Positions 34,095 through 41,777 of a DNA stretch of 64,000 bases are shown here, one piece after another. The position numbers and the translations under genes are program-made. Location of the stretch: assembly GCA_964627455.1 (NCBI GenBank), contig CAZVKC010000008.1, forward strand, positions 62,001 through 126,000. Direction: 5' to 3'. The DNA is from F-183 sp964627455. GTDB lineage: Bacteria; Acidobacteriota; Terriglobia; Bryobacterales; Bryobacteraceae. The notes under the pieces were generated by a model. It did no database searches, was not told the origin of the DNA, and saw nothing but the letters and a program-made list of their open reading frames with translations. How positions within the stretch are numbered: position 1 is the stretch's first letter; each line of letters begins with the position of its first letter.

Positions 34095-35515
34095 GGATTG
34101 CCCGCCTTCCACCGCTTGTATCCCTGCACCATCGCGTCGTTCAGCAAGCCACCGACAATTGCCGCACCGCCGGGCAGCGGATGAATGTAGTCGGCATTCA
34201 CGAGACGCGGCTTGGCGGCGTACCACTTCGCCATCGTGCCGGCGCCGCCCATTGCCTCATAGGTATTGAAGAAAGCGCATCCCGTTTCTGCAGCCACCTG
34301 CCGTTGCACTTCCACGATCTTCGGCATGATCGCCGGCGTGACGATCGCGCCGGACGAGGAACGCTCGCCTCGATCCATCGGCGCCATCACAAGAATCGAA
34401 GAGGCCGGCGCGGCGGCCTTGACCCGCAGCAGGATCTGCTTCAGCTCGGCCGGATACAACGTCTCGACATATTTCGGAAACACGCTTTCGTTCGTCCCAT
34501 AATTGAGGACGATGAGATCCGGTTTTTGGCGCCGGAGTTGTTCGGTCCAATGTGAGGTATCGAGGTAACGCAGCAGCGATTGGGTCGAGGCGCCATTGAG
34601 GCCGAGGCTCGAGTAGATCACGCCGCTGTGCTCCTTCTCGAACATCATGCCAAAAATACGAACCGTGCCTGTGGTGACCGTCAATTTGATCTCTGTCGTG
34701 CCGGGAGGCAACTCGGCCGCCGCGAAGCCGCTGTCCTTTTCATCGGCTCCAGACTGCACGGTCAGCAACGTCTGCCCTTGTGTTTCCAGACGAAACTCGC
34801 CGCCTCCTGGTTGCTTCAGGTACAACACCTCGACTCGAGTGTGCGTTCCGTCCGCCAGGCGGATGCGCGAACTTGCGCCCGCGGATCCCTGAAAATTCAC
34901 GCCGCCGAGGCCGTGGAGATTGTCCTTGGCGCGCGGCGACTGGCTCAACGCTTCGGTGCGCCATCCGCTGCCCTTCACGTCCATCCCGCGATGCTGATAC
35001 CAGTTCCAAGGCTTGCTGATGAGGATGAAGCCATGTCCCGCATCGCCAAACTGCCGCTGAAACAACGACCGCGCGTCAGCCGTAATCGAGTCCGCCGTCA
35101 CCGGTGAGTCGCCGTAATGAAGCACACGCGTCGTCCCCTGCCCGGCTTCGGTGCGGCGGAGCGCTTCGTAAAACGGCTTCATTGCGCCATCCGGGTCGGC
35201 GATCGCCACGGGCGACGATACATCCGGCAGATCGGTTGGAACCTTGATCGGGCGGTCCGGATCGTCCGGGACAGCCTTTCCCGGTTCGCTGCCTCCGGTA
35301 GCCTGCGCGCCCGCCTTTCCGCCGGCGACTTCGGACTTCGCCGCGCCTCCCGGTGCAATCTTCTCGCCCTCCGGTTGTGGAGCGAACACGATCCGCGCCA
35401 GCGTATCCAGGCCCGGCGCACGCATCCACGACAGCCACGGCGTCAACGGGGCAACCAGCGTGAGAACCGCGACGGCCAGCACAGCGAGGAGTGTCTTCTT
35501 GGGCAGTGTGCTCAT
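34091..35515 (-). CDS. SGNH-fold putative O-acyltransferase, membrane-anchored (first copy)
   Basis: A 474-residue protein with an N-terminal membrane segment (LLAVLAVAVLTLVAPLTPWL) and a Gly/Ala/Pro-rich linker to about residue 100. The catalytic set is Ser137 in VLHYGDSPVTADSIT, GLNGAS, LNYGTNESVFPK and Asp/His in NADYIHPLPGGAAI. It shares its architecture with the next gene (HYGDS, GLGGVNFQGS versus GLGGVSITS) and is a paralogue. It follows the MBOAT gene after 9 bases. AlgJ/AlgX and DltD occupy the same place in their systems: extracellular transferase partners of an MBOAT. Two copies suggest two acceptor sites or a heteromeric transferase. Confidence 0.88.
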   Translation of the reverse strand: MSTLPKKTLLAVLAVAVLTLVAPLTPWLSWMRAPGLDTLARIVFAPQPEGEKIAPGGAAKSEVAGGKAGAQATGGSEPGKAVPDDPDRPIKVPTDLPDVSSPVAIADPDGAMKPFYEALRRTEAGQGTTRVLHYGDSPVTADSITADARSLFQRQFGDAGHGFILISKPWNWYQHRGMDVKGSGWRTEALSQSPRAKDNLHGLGGVNFQGSAGASSRIRLADGTHTRVEVLYLKQPGGGEFRLETQGQTLLTVQSGADEKDSGFAAAELPPGTTEIKLTVTTGTVRIFGMMFEKEHSGVIYSSLGLNGASTQSLLRYLDTSHWTEQLRRQKPDLIVLNYGTNESVFPKYVETLYPAELKQILLRVKAAAPASSILVMAPMDRGERSSSGAIVTPAIMPKIVEVQRQVAAETGCAFFNTYEAMGGAGTMAKWYAAKPRLVNADYIHPLPGGAAIVGGLLNDAMVQGYKRWKAGNP

Positions 35516-35524
35516 CGGGTTCTT

Positions 35525-36892
35525 CTAAAACTTCTGGTACACGAACGGGGCGGAACCCGTGCTCGATACGTACTGGATGCAGGCCAGCGCAACGGCCAGC
35601 GCCGCTGCCTGCGCCAGCGCAGGAGCTTCGGTGAAGACACGGAGACTGCTGCTGTACCAGTTCTTGGGAAGGAAGTGGAAGAGCACGGCAGCAGCGAGCA
35701 CAATCGCAAATCCCGGAGTGATATTGCCTGTGCCGAAACTCATTCCAGCGATCTGATTCAGGACATCCAGGGCGCTATCCAGTGTTTCCGCGCGGAAGAA
35801 GATCCAGGCCAGCAGCACGAAGTGGAGGGTGATCACGCCACGTGCGAACCTCGCGATCCATAACGTCGAGGGCTTCTTCTCGCCGCGCAGCACCTGCCAC
35901 CAGCGATTCACTGCGAGTCCCGTGCCATGCAGGGTTCCCCAGATCAGGAAGTTCAACGTAAAGCCGTGCCAGACGCCGCCGAGCACCATCGTGATCGCGA
36001 GGTTGAAATAGGTAAAGATCTTGTGTTTCGAACGCAAGCCGGGCAGAGAGAAATACAGATAATCGCGCAGCCAGTTCGAGAGCGAGATGTGCCAGCGCCG
36101 CCAGAATTCCGCCAGATTCAGCGTCTCGTACGGACGGTTGAAGTTCTGCGGAAGCTTCAGGCCGAACAACAATGCGCTCCCGATCGCGATGTCGCTGTAC
36201 CCCGAAAAATCGTAGTAGAGCTGGAATGCATAGCCATACGCGGCCATCAGGACCTCAAATCCCGAATACAGCGCCGGCGTGTCGAAAACGCGGTTCACGA
36301 GGTTTTCCGCCAGGTAATCGGCAATGAGGAACTTCTTGCAGCCGCCGAGTCCGATGAGGAAGAGCGCCTTGCCGCCGTCTTCGATGCTGAGCGGGATCTT
36401 CAGCTTTCCCCACTGGGGCGCAAGCGAAGTCATCCGCGTGATCGGACCCGCAAGAATTGTGGGGAAAAACAGGACAGAAGACAGGTACGTCAGCAGGTTC
36501 GGCGCCGGCTTGCCGTCCTTACGATAGATGTCGATCGTGTAGGTGAGCGCCTGAAACGCGTAGAACGAAAGGGAGAGCGGCAGCGCAATGCCGACCTGCG
36601 AACCCGGCAGCTTGGTGGTCACGATCAAGCCCAGGTTCAGCAGAATGCTCAGCCAGAGCAAAATGCGCCGGACCCCAGGGTCCGTGTTGCGGTCAATCAG
36701 AGATCCCAGCAGGTAGTCGGCGCAGGCTGCTGCCGGAACGAGCGCGAGATAAACCACTCCCCAACGCCCCAGAAAGAGCAGGTTGGCGATGAGGATCAGT
36801 CCCATTGCAACGGTCTTCCAGCGGACGAGCAGCCAGAAGATCAGAAACAACAAAACCAGAAATGCGAAGTATTCCGCGCTCGTCAGTAGCAT
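35525..36892 (-). CDS. AlgI-type membrane-bound O-acyltransferase (MBOAT) with C-terminal Tyr shuttle motif
   Basis: A 455-residue polytopic membrane protein of the AlgI/DltB MBOAT family. Family marks are FYAFQALTYTIDIYRKDGKP, LFFPTILAGPITRM, YYDFSGYSDIAIGSALLFG, FNRPYETLNLAEFWRRWHIS with His268, and LGGVWHGFTL with the catalytic-type His309. The last residues are SAPFVYQKF, with Tyr452 four positions from the end. In the Dlt pathway such a C-terminal hexapeptide of DltX, or one fused to other MBOATs, receives the acyl group on its Tyr at the outer face. The protein would take acyl from the carrier protein of this operon and pass it to the SGNH proteins encoded directly downstream. Confidence 0.93.
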   Translation of the reverse strand: MLLTSAEYFAFLVLLFLIFWLLVRWKTVAMGLILIANLLFLGRWGVVYLALVPAAACADYLLGSLIDRNTDPGVRRILLWLSILLNLGLIVTTKLPGSQVGIALPLSLSFYAFQALTYTIDIYRKDGKPAPNLLTYLSSVLFFPTILAGPITRMTSLAPQWGKLKIPLSIEDGGKALFLIGLGGCKKFLIADYLAENLVNRVFDTPALYSGFEVLMAAYGYAFQLYYDFSGYSDIAIGSALLFGLKLPQNFNRPYETLNLAEFWRRWHISLSNWLRDYLYFSLPGLRSKHKIFTYFNLAITMVLGGVWHGFTLNFLIWGTLHGTGLAVNRWWQVLRGEKKPSTLWIARFARGVITLHFVLLAWIFFRAETLDSALDVLNQIAGMSFGTGNITPGFAIVLAAAVLFHFLPKNWYSSSLRVFTEAPALAQAAALAVALACIQYVSSTGSAPFVYQKF

Positions 36893-36910
36893 CCAGCGTT
36901 ACAGGGACAG

Positions 36911-36939
36911 ATTGTCAGGTAGGACTCTTCAATTGTAAA
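36911..36939 (-). promoter_or_regulatory. Possible promoter of the MBOAT operon
   Basis: On the minus strand TTTACA (36934-36939) and GACAAT (36911-36916) are separated by 17 bases, in the 75-base space upstream of the MBOAT start at 36892. Matches are 5/6 and 4/6 to the sigma-70 consensus. If real, the acylation genes can be expressed apart from the genes upstream. Confidence 0.35.
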
Positions 36940-36967
36940 ACGAGCAGGCCCTGTCTTGTTTCAACGC

Positions 36968-38164
36968 CTATGCCGGTCCAATGCTTACAGCCGCGAGCGG
37001 AGGCAGCGAACAGGCGTGCGGCTTGAGGTCGCGCGAGGCCTTTTTGAATCCGTTTCCCGCGTCATAATTCACAAACGTCGCATCCCCATTGTTCTGGATG
37101 CAGATCTGCGCGTTGTCCGTCCTGGGCTTCACCACGCCGTCGTAGATCACACTCGGAACGGGGTTCCCGAGCACCGGCGCGAGTTCCTTCGCACGACCGC
37201 CGGGATTCGTGCCGCCGCCCGCCAGCACGTTGTCATGAATATGAATCCGCTCGACGAACGGATCGAAGTTCGGATCCTTCACAGGGTTTCCCGTCGTGAG
37301 ATAGCTAAGGATCGACACGTTGGAAGTCGCGTTGTCCTTCACCTGGTTCTTGAAGATCTCGATGTCGTGCGTGGCGAGAATCATGATCCCCGTGCCGGTG
37401 GGAACCTTCGCCACGATGTTGCCTTTCGGGGCGAAGTTCTCGGTGTTGTTGCCGGAAATCTGGTTGTCGTAGACGCGTGTGAACGAACCGCCTTGCACGG
37501 GCAGGTCCGGCAGGTTGAACACGAGCACGCCGCCGGTGTTGTTGGTCGCGACATTCTGATATACATCCGCCTGCGTCGAGTTCTCAATCTCAATTCCGGC
37601 GACGTTGAACTCAGCGCGGTTACGGCGCACGATCACGTTCTTGCTCTGCCCGACGTAGATTCCGGCGTCCGAAGCGCCGATGGCGACTGAATCCTCAATT
37701 AAGACGTTCGAACACTGTACGGGATAAATGCCGTAGGCGCCGTTAGTTTCCTTGGGTCCGCCCGTCCATTCGGTCTTGATACGGCGGATCGTGACACCCG
37801 CAGCACCGTTCACCTTCAGCGCGTCGCCCTTCGTATTCTGCAGCGTCAGGTCCTCGATCGTGAATCCGCTCGACGTCACGAGCATCCCCGCGGAACCTGT
37901 CTTCTGGCCGGCGAACGAGAGGATCGTTTTGTCCAAGCCCTTGCCGCGAATCGTCACGTTCTCGATCGCCAGGGAGATCTGCCGGTCGACGTCGAATTTG
38001 CCCTCGCCGATCGTGATTACAGAGCCCGGCTTGGCCGTGATCAGTGCTTCCTGCAGACGTTTCGCGAAATCGGGTCCCGGCTGCAGGGCGCCGCCACCGG
38101 ATCCGCAGGACGGCAGCAGCAATGTCAGCGAAAGGCCGAACACACACAGGTTGCGACGAAGCAT
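36968..38164 (-). CDS. Right-handed parallel beta-helix lipoprotein
   Basis: A 398-residue lipoprotein (signal LCVFGLSLTLLLPSCGSGGG, lipobox Cys20). It has a long series of beta-helix rungs: NVTIRGKGLDKTILSF, GFTIEDLTLQNTKGDALKV, GVTIRRIKTEWTGG, NVLIEDSVAIGASDAGIYV, KNVIVRRNRAEFNVAGIEI and ADVYQNVATNNTGGVLVF. The start GSVITIGEGKFDVDRQISLA is common in pectate-lyase-like beta-helix proteins. No certain catalytic residues are visible; it may bind or cleave a polysaccharide. It lies 9 bases after a haloalkane-dehalogenase-like gene and 75 bases before the MBOAT gene. Confidence 0.85.
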   Translation of the reverse strand: MLRRNLCVFGLSLTLLLPSCGSGGGALQPGPDFAKRLQEALITAKPGSVITIGEGKFDVDRQISLAIENVTIRGKGLDKTILSFAGQKTGSAGMLVTSSGFTIEDLTLQNTKGDALKVNGAAGVTIRRIKTEWTGGPKETNGAYGIYPVQCSNVLIEDSVAIGASDAGIYVGQSKNVIVRRNRAEFNVAGIEIENSTQADVYQNVATNNTGGVLVFNLPDLPVQGGSFTRVYDNQISGNNTENFAPKGNIVAKVPTGTGIMILATHDIEIFKNQVKDNATSNVSILSYLTTGNPVKDPNFDPFVERIHIHDNVLAGGGTNPGGRAKELAPVLGNPVPSVIYDGVVKPRTDNAQICIQNNGDATFVNYDAGNGFKKASRDLKPHACSLPPLAAVSIGPA

Positions 38165-38173
38165 GGGCTTAGT

Positions 38174-39415
38174 TTACTCAAGCCAACGGCGAATATGTGC
38201 GGCGACTTCCTCACCGGCATCCTCCTGAATGAAGTGTCCAGCGCCCTTCACCGGCAGCGGATCCGCGCAGTTCCTGAAAATGCTGCGCAACTGCCCTTCT
38301 CCCGATACCGTGATCGGATCGCTATCCGCCCACGGAAGCAGCACGGGAAGATCAACGAGAGTCCGAAGGCGTTCGATGGCGGCCCGGTTTTCGTTCGCAC
38401 CCGGATGATCGCGATGGATGGGGACCAACCGGGGAAACACGCGTGCAGCCATCTGCGATTCGACATTCGGGTAAGGGGCCTGGTATGCCGCAGCCTCAGC
38501 GTCCGATAAACGGCGCGTCCGCACGGAACCTTTCATCAGGCGCGCAAGATCCAACGACTGCTGGGACACCGCGAACTTCCGCCATTTGAGAAACGCGGGC
38601 GCCGGCGGACCTCCGTTGGGGATCCCCGTATTCATCGCGACGAGTCGCGCGAACCGGTGCGGGATTTCAGAAAGCACCCGCAACCCGAGCAGTCCGCCCC
38701 AGTCCTGGCAGACGAGAGTGATTCGTTCGAGGCCAAGCGCCAGGATGAATTTTCTCACCCAGCGCGCGTGCGACCGGTAGGTGAATGCGTTCGCTGCAAG
38801 CGGCTTGTCGGACCTTCCGAACCCGATGAGATCCGGACAAATCACGCGGCCGGCGCAGGACAATTCGGGAATCATGTGCCGGTACAGAAAGCTCCAGGTT
38901 GGCTCGCCATGCAGGCACAGGATCGGATCCCCGGATCCTGCTTCGACCCAAGCCATTCGCAGTCCTTCGATCTCGATGTAGCGCGGTTCATACGAGAAGT
39001 CAGGGACGGCATGGAACGCTTTGTCCGGCGTGCGATACACGGCCCCATCCGGCCAGGAACAGCGTATGCCCGCGTGTGCTGCAACTTTGTCCACAACCGG
39101 CGCGGCATCGCCGGCCAACCAGCGGTTGAAGTCCATCAGATCCCCGTCGATTTCGTGTTCCGGCGGTCGCGGCTCGAAGCGATCCCAGAACCCGAGTACG
39201 GTCGCGGTCGAGGCGCGCCCCCGTCCCAGATCGCCGAGTTCCAGCGCATACAGGTGATCGTGCGACGAGCGCCAATACACGCGCCCGGCGCGAACCCCGG
39301 TCCTGCGCTCGACCTCCTCGGCAAACTCCGGCCGCACGTCAAGTTCCTGTTCCACCAGCACGGGATCCGCACGCAGCACGCGCAGTTCCGCTGGATCGGG
39401 ACTCGTCCAGTTCAT
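38174..39415 (-). CDS. Haloalkane-dehalogenase-like hydrolase with extra N-terminal domain
   Basis: A 413-residue protein. From about residue 125 it reads like subfamily I haloalkane dehalogenases (DhlA): YRTPDKAFHAVPDFSYEPRY, LCLHGEPTWSFLYRHMIPEL, the nucleophile Asp238 with its Trp239 neighbour in LVCQDWGGLLGLRVL and the C-terminal His in GAGHFIQEDAGE. It is about 100 residues longer than usual because of an N-terminal block (DPVLVEQELDVRPEFAEEVE, VYWRSSHDHLYALELGDLG, GFWDRFEPRPPEHEIDGD) that I cannot assign. Start ATG 39415 overlaps the stop of the next homologue by 4 bases. It may act on epoxides or esters instead; actual substrates are uncertain. Confidence 0.87.
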   Translation of the reverse strand: MNWTSPDPAELRVLRADPVLVEQELDVRPEFAEEVERRTGVRAGRVYWRSSHDHLYALELGDLGRGRASTATVLGFWDRFEPRPPEHEIDGDLMDFNRWLAGDAAPVVDKVAAHAGIRCSWPDGAVYRTPDKAFHAVPDFSYEPRYIEIEGLRMAWVEAGSGDPILCLHGEPTWSFLYRHMIPELSCAGRVICPDLIGFGRSDKPLAANAFTYRSHARWVRKFILALGLERITLVCQDWGGLLGLRVLSEIPHRFARLVAMNTGIPNGGPPAPAFLKWRKFAVSQQSLDLARLMKGSVRTRRLSDAEAAAYQAPYPNVESQMAARVFPRLVPIHRDHPGANENRAAIERLRTLVDLPVLLPWADSDPITVSGEGQLRSIFRNCADPLPVKGAGHFIQEDAGEEVAAHIRRWLE

Positions 39416-40335
39416 GACGCCGGGAACCTCCGGTCCAGAAATGCAACGATCTCTCGCGCGATGTCGGCGCCGCGATCATCCTGCAGGAAATGCCGCGCGC
39501 GGTCCAGGATCACAGGGCCTTCGGCGTGCGGCAGCAACTCCTTCAAGCGCATGCCCATCTCGAGCGGGAAGACCTCGTCTTCAGGCGCCCATATCAACAA
39601 GGTGGGAACATCCGCCAATTCTCTTAGCCGGGATTCGATCGCCTGCATGTCGTCCCACCCGCGATCCCCTTCGCGCATCGGAATCGTCCGCGGCCACGTC
39701 AGGACCACGTGATCGGATTCCGGATCATCGAATACGTGGTGATACGCGCGAGCCTCCGCTTCGGACATGCCGCGGGCCGACACCGCACTCGGGCCGTGTT
39801 GCGAAAGAACTTTGTGTCGAGACATGAGGAATTGCCCGATTAATGGTGAATGCCAGGTGGTCCACGGCTTCGGGGACTGATGGAACTTCGAAAGCATTCC
39901 CGTGAACAGCCAGGTATTCATCAGAACCAGCGCCGATAGCCGTTCGACGCGTTGCAGTGCGGCGCCAACGCCTTGAGGACCTCCCCAATCCTGGCCCACA
40001 ATCACGAACTCCTGAAGATCGAGTTGATCCAGAAAGGAAACAAGGTCCGCGATGTGATGGGCGAGCGTCAGGGAAGAATCGACTGCGGGATGTGACGAAT
40101 ATCCCGCTCCGATCCAGTCCGGCGCAATCGCCCTGTAACCCGCTGCCCGAAGTGGCTCGATGAAATCGCGATAGAGAAATCCCCAAGTGGGGTTGCCGGA
40201 CAACAGCAGTACCGGACGTCCCCGCCGATCTCCCTCATCGATATACGCCATCGTTCGGCCGTTCACGACTAAGGCCTTCTGCTCCCAGGGGAACATTGGT
40301 TCGAGCCATTGGGGCTTGCGTCGGAGTTCCTGCAT
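39412..40335 (-). CDS. Haloalkane-dehalogenase-like alpha/beta hydrolase
   Basis: A 307-residue alpha/beta hydrolase in tandem with the previous entry. Key residues are Asn48 in LLSGNPTWGFLYRDFIEPL, the nucleophile Asp116 with Trp117 in VIVGQDWGGPQGVGAAL, and His in ILDRARHFLQDDRGADI. The Asp-Trp pair and the Asn of the NPTW motif are what haloalkane dehalogenases use to hold the halide, so this copy keeps the expected set. ATG 40335 lies 53 bases from the divergent nadC start, so this is the first gene of a possible eight-gene minus-strand transcript reaching to 31571. Confidence 0.87.
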   Translation of the reverse strand: MQELRRKPQWLEPMFPWEQKALVVNGRTMAYIDEGDRRGRPVLLLSGNPTWGFLYRDFIEPLRAAGYRAIAPDWIGAGYSSHPAVDSSLTLAHHIADLVSFLDQLDLQEFVIVGQDWGGPQGVGAALQRVERLSALVLMNTWLFTGMLSKFHQSPKPWTTWHSPLIGQFLMSRHKVLSQHGPSAVSARGMSEAEARAYHHVFDDPESDHVVLTWPRTIPMREGDRGWDDMQAIESRLRELADVPTLLIWAPEDEVFPLEMGMRLKELLPHAEGPVILDRARHFLQDDRGADIAREIVAFLDRRFPAS

Positions 40336-40388
40336 CGTGAGCGGCAGGATATCAGTTCAGCGAGCCGGACGCAGTACGATAAAAAGAA

Positions 40389-41198
40389 GTGCTCAACGAC
40401 ATTTCGAACCTCGTCGCACGCGCCCTCCGCGAGGACATCGGCGCAGGGGACGTCACCAGCGACAACACGGTTCCGGCGGACCTCCAGGCAGAGGGAACCT
40501 TCTTCGCAAAACAGCGGCTCGTGCTCGCGGGCGGCTACATCCTGAACCTGATCTTCACCCGCGTCGAACGCCTTCGCCGCGACGGCGAAGTGATCGAGAA
40601 GGGCGAACCCATCGCAACCGTCCACGGGTCTGCACGCAGTTTGTTGAAGCACGAGCGGGTGTCGTTGAATTTCCTCCAGCAGTTGAGCGGCATCGCGACC
40701 CTCACCCGCCGTTATGTCGACGAAACCGCGGGCACGTCATGCCGCATCCTGGATACGCGCAAGACCACGCCGGGCCTTCGCCTCGTCGAGAAACTGGCCA
40801 CAAAGGCAGGCGGCGCCGTCAACCACCGCATGGGCTTATACGACGCGATTCTCATCAAGAACAACCATATCGATCTCGCTGGTGGAGTCACTGCGGCCGT
40901 CACGCTTGCCATGAAGAGCGGCATTCCTGTCGAGTGCGAGGTCCGCAATCATGAGGAACTCGCCGAAGCGCTAGGTCTTGGCGTTTCGCGGATCCTGCTC
41001 GACAACATGACGCCCTCGCAAGCCGCCGAAGAGATCCGGTTTATCAACGGCCGAGCATCCGTCGAGATCTCCGGTGGCGTCACGCTCGAAACCGTCAAAG
41101 ATTACGCGCAGACCGGCGCGGACTTCATCTCGGTCGGCGCATTGACCCACTCCGCGCCTGCCGCTGACATCAACTTCCGCATTCGCCCGATTCGATGA
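40389..41198 (+). CDS. nadC: Quinolinate phosphoribosyltransferase (nicotinate-nucleotide pyrophosphorylase)
   Basis: A 269-residue NadC that joins quinolinate with PRPP to nicotinate mononucleotide in NAD synthesis. Motifs are ALREDIGAGDVTSDNTVP, VHGSARSLLKHERVSLNFLQ, CRILDTRKTTPGLRLVEKLA, GGAVNHRMGLYDAILIKNNH and VEISGGVTLETVKDYAQTGA. Translation begins at GTG 40389, directly before the conserved start LNDISNLVARAL. No nadA or nadB is in the window. Its stop overlaps the birA start as ATGA, beginning a cofactor operon nadC-birA-coaX. Confidence 0.96.
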   Translation: MLNDISNLVARALREDIGAGDVTSDNTVPADLQAEGTFFAKQRLVLAGGYILNLIFTRVERLRRDGEVIEKGEPIATVHGSARSLLKHERVSLNFLQQLSGIATLTRRYVDETAGTSCRILDTRKTTPGLRLVEKLATKAGGAVNHRMGLYDAILIKNNHIDLAGGVTAAVTLAMKSGIPVECEVRNHEELAEALGLGVSRILLDNMTPSQAAEEIRFINGRASVEISGGVTLETVKDYAQTGADFISVGALTHSAPAADINFRIRPIR

Positions 41199-41777
41199 AC
41201 GAACCGAAGATCCACTGGCACGAGTCGGTCGACTCGACCATGTACGAAGCNNNNNNNNNNNNNNNNNNNNNNNNNNNNNNNNNNNNNNNNNNNNNNNNNN
41301 NNNNNNNNNNNNNNNNNNNNNNNNNNNNNNNNNNNNNNNNNNNNNNNNNNCTGGCCCAATGACATTCTCATCCAGAACCGGAAATGCTGCGGGATCCTGG
41401 CGCAATTGCACGGATCCGCCGTCATCGCAGGCATAGGGGTGAACGTCAATCACGAGGCCTTTCCCGAGGAACTCGCATCCATCGCAACCTCGCTTCGCGC
41501 CGCCGCCGGAGGCAGGACCTTCGACCGCCGCGAACTTCTGCACGCGATCCTCGAATCCGTCGATACGCACTGCGCCATCCTGCAACACCAGGGCCGCCAA
41601 GCCATCATCGAGGCGTTCTCGCGCGCATCCTCGTACGTGTACGGCCGGCGCGTACGGCTCGAAGACACCGGTGAAACCGGCACGACCGATGGCCTCGACA
41701 ATGCCGGTTTTCTTATGCTGAAGAAGGACGACGGCCGCCGCATCACGATCCTTGCCGGCGGCGTGCGTCCGGAATGA
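41195..41777 (+). CDS. birA: Biotin--protein ligase, interrupted by assembly gap
   Basis: Starts ATG 41195 with KIHWHESVDSTMYEA, the typical first strand of the catalytic domain. There is no N-terminal HTH, so it is a monofunctional ligase, not a biotin repressor. After the 100 N it goes on with WPNDILIQNRKCCGILAQLH and VIAGIGVNVNHEAFPEEL, then a C-terminal SH3-like part (VYGRRVRLEDTGETGTTDGL). The missing stretch would hold the GRGR-type biotin and ATP loop; about 250 bases are expected. Frame before and after the gap disagree at 100 N. The stop overlaps the coaX start. Confidence 0.9.
41251..41350. other. Assembly gap of 100 N, true length not 100
   Basis: A run of exactly 100 N inside birA. 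Coding flanks (56 bases before; frame restarting at 41352 after) require a multiple of 3, so 100 cannot be right. From the usual distance between the VDST and WPND motifs about 250 bases are expected. Confidence 0.95.

Noticed and set aside
32727..38164. Alginate biosynthesis cluster (beta-helix epimerase AlgG, AlgI, AlgJ/X)
   Set aside because: No Alg8, Alg44, AlgE, AlgK or AlgF homologue is present, the beta-helix protein is a lipoprotein without a recognised epimerase motif, and a carrier protein plus FabH-like protein do not belong to alginate clusters.
38174..40335. Duplicated gene due to assembly error
   Set aside because: The two HLD-like proteins share only family motifs, differ in length (413 versus 307) and in most residues, so they are old paralogues.
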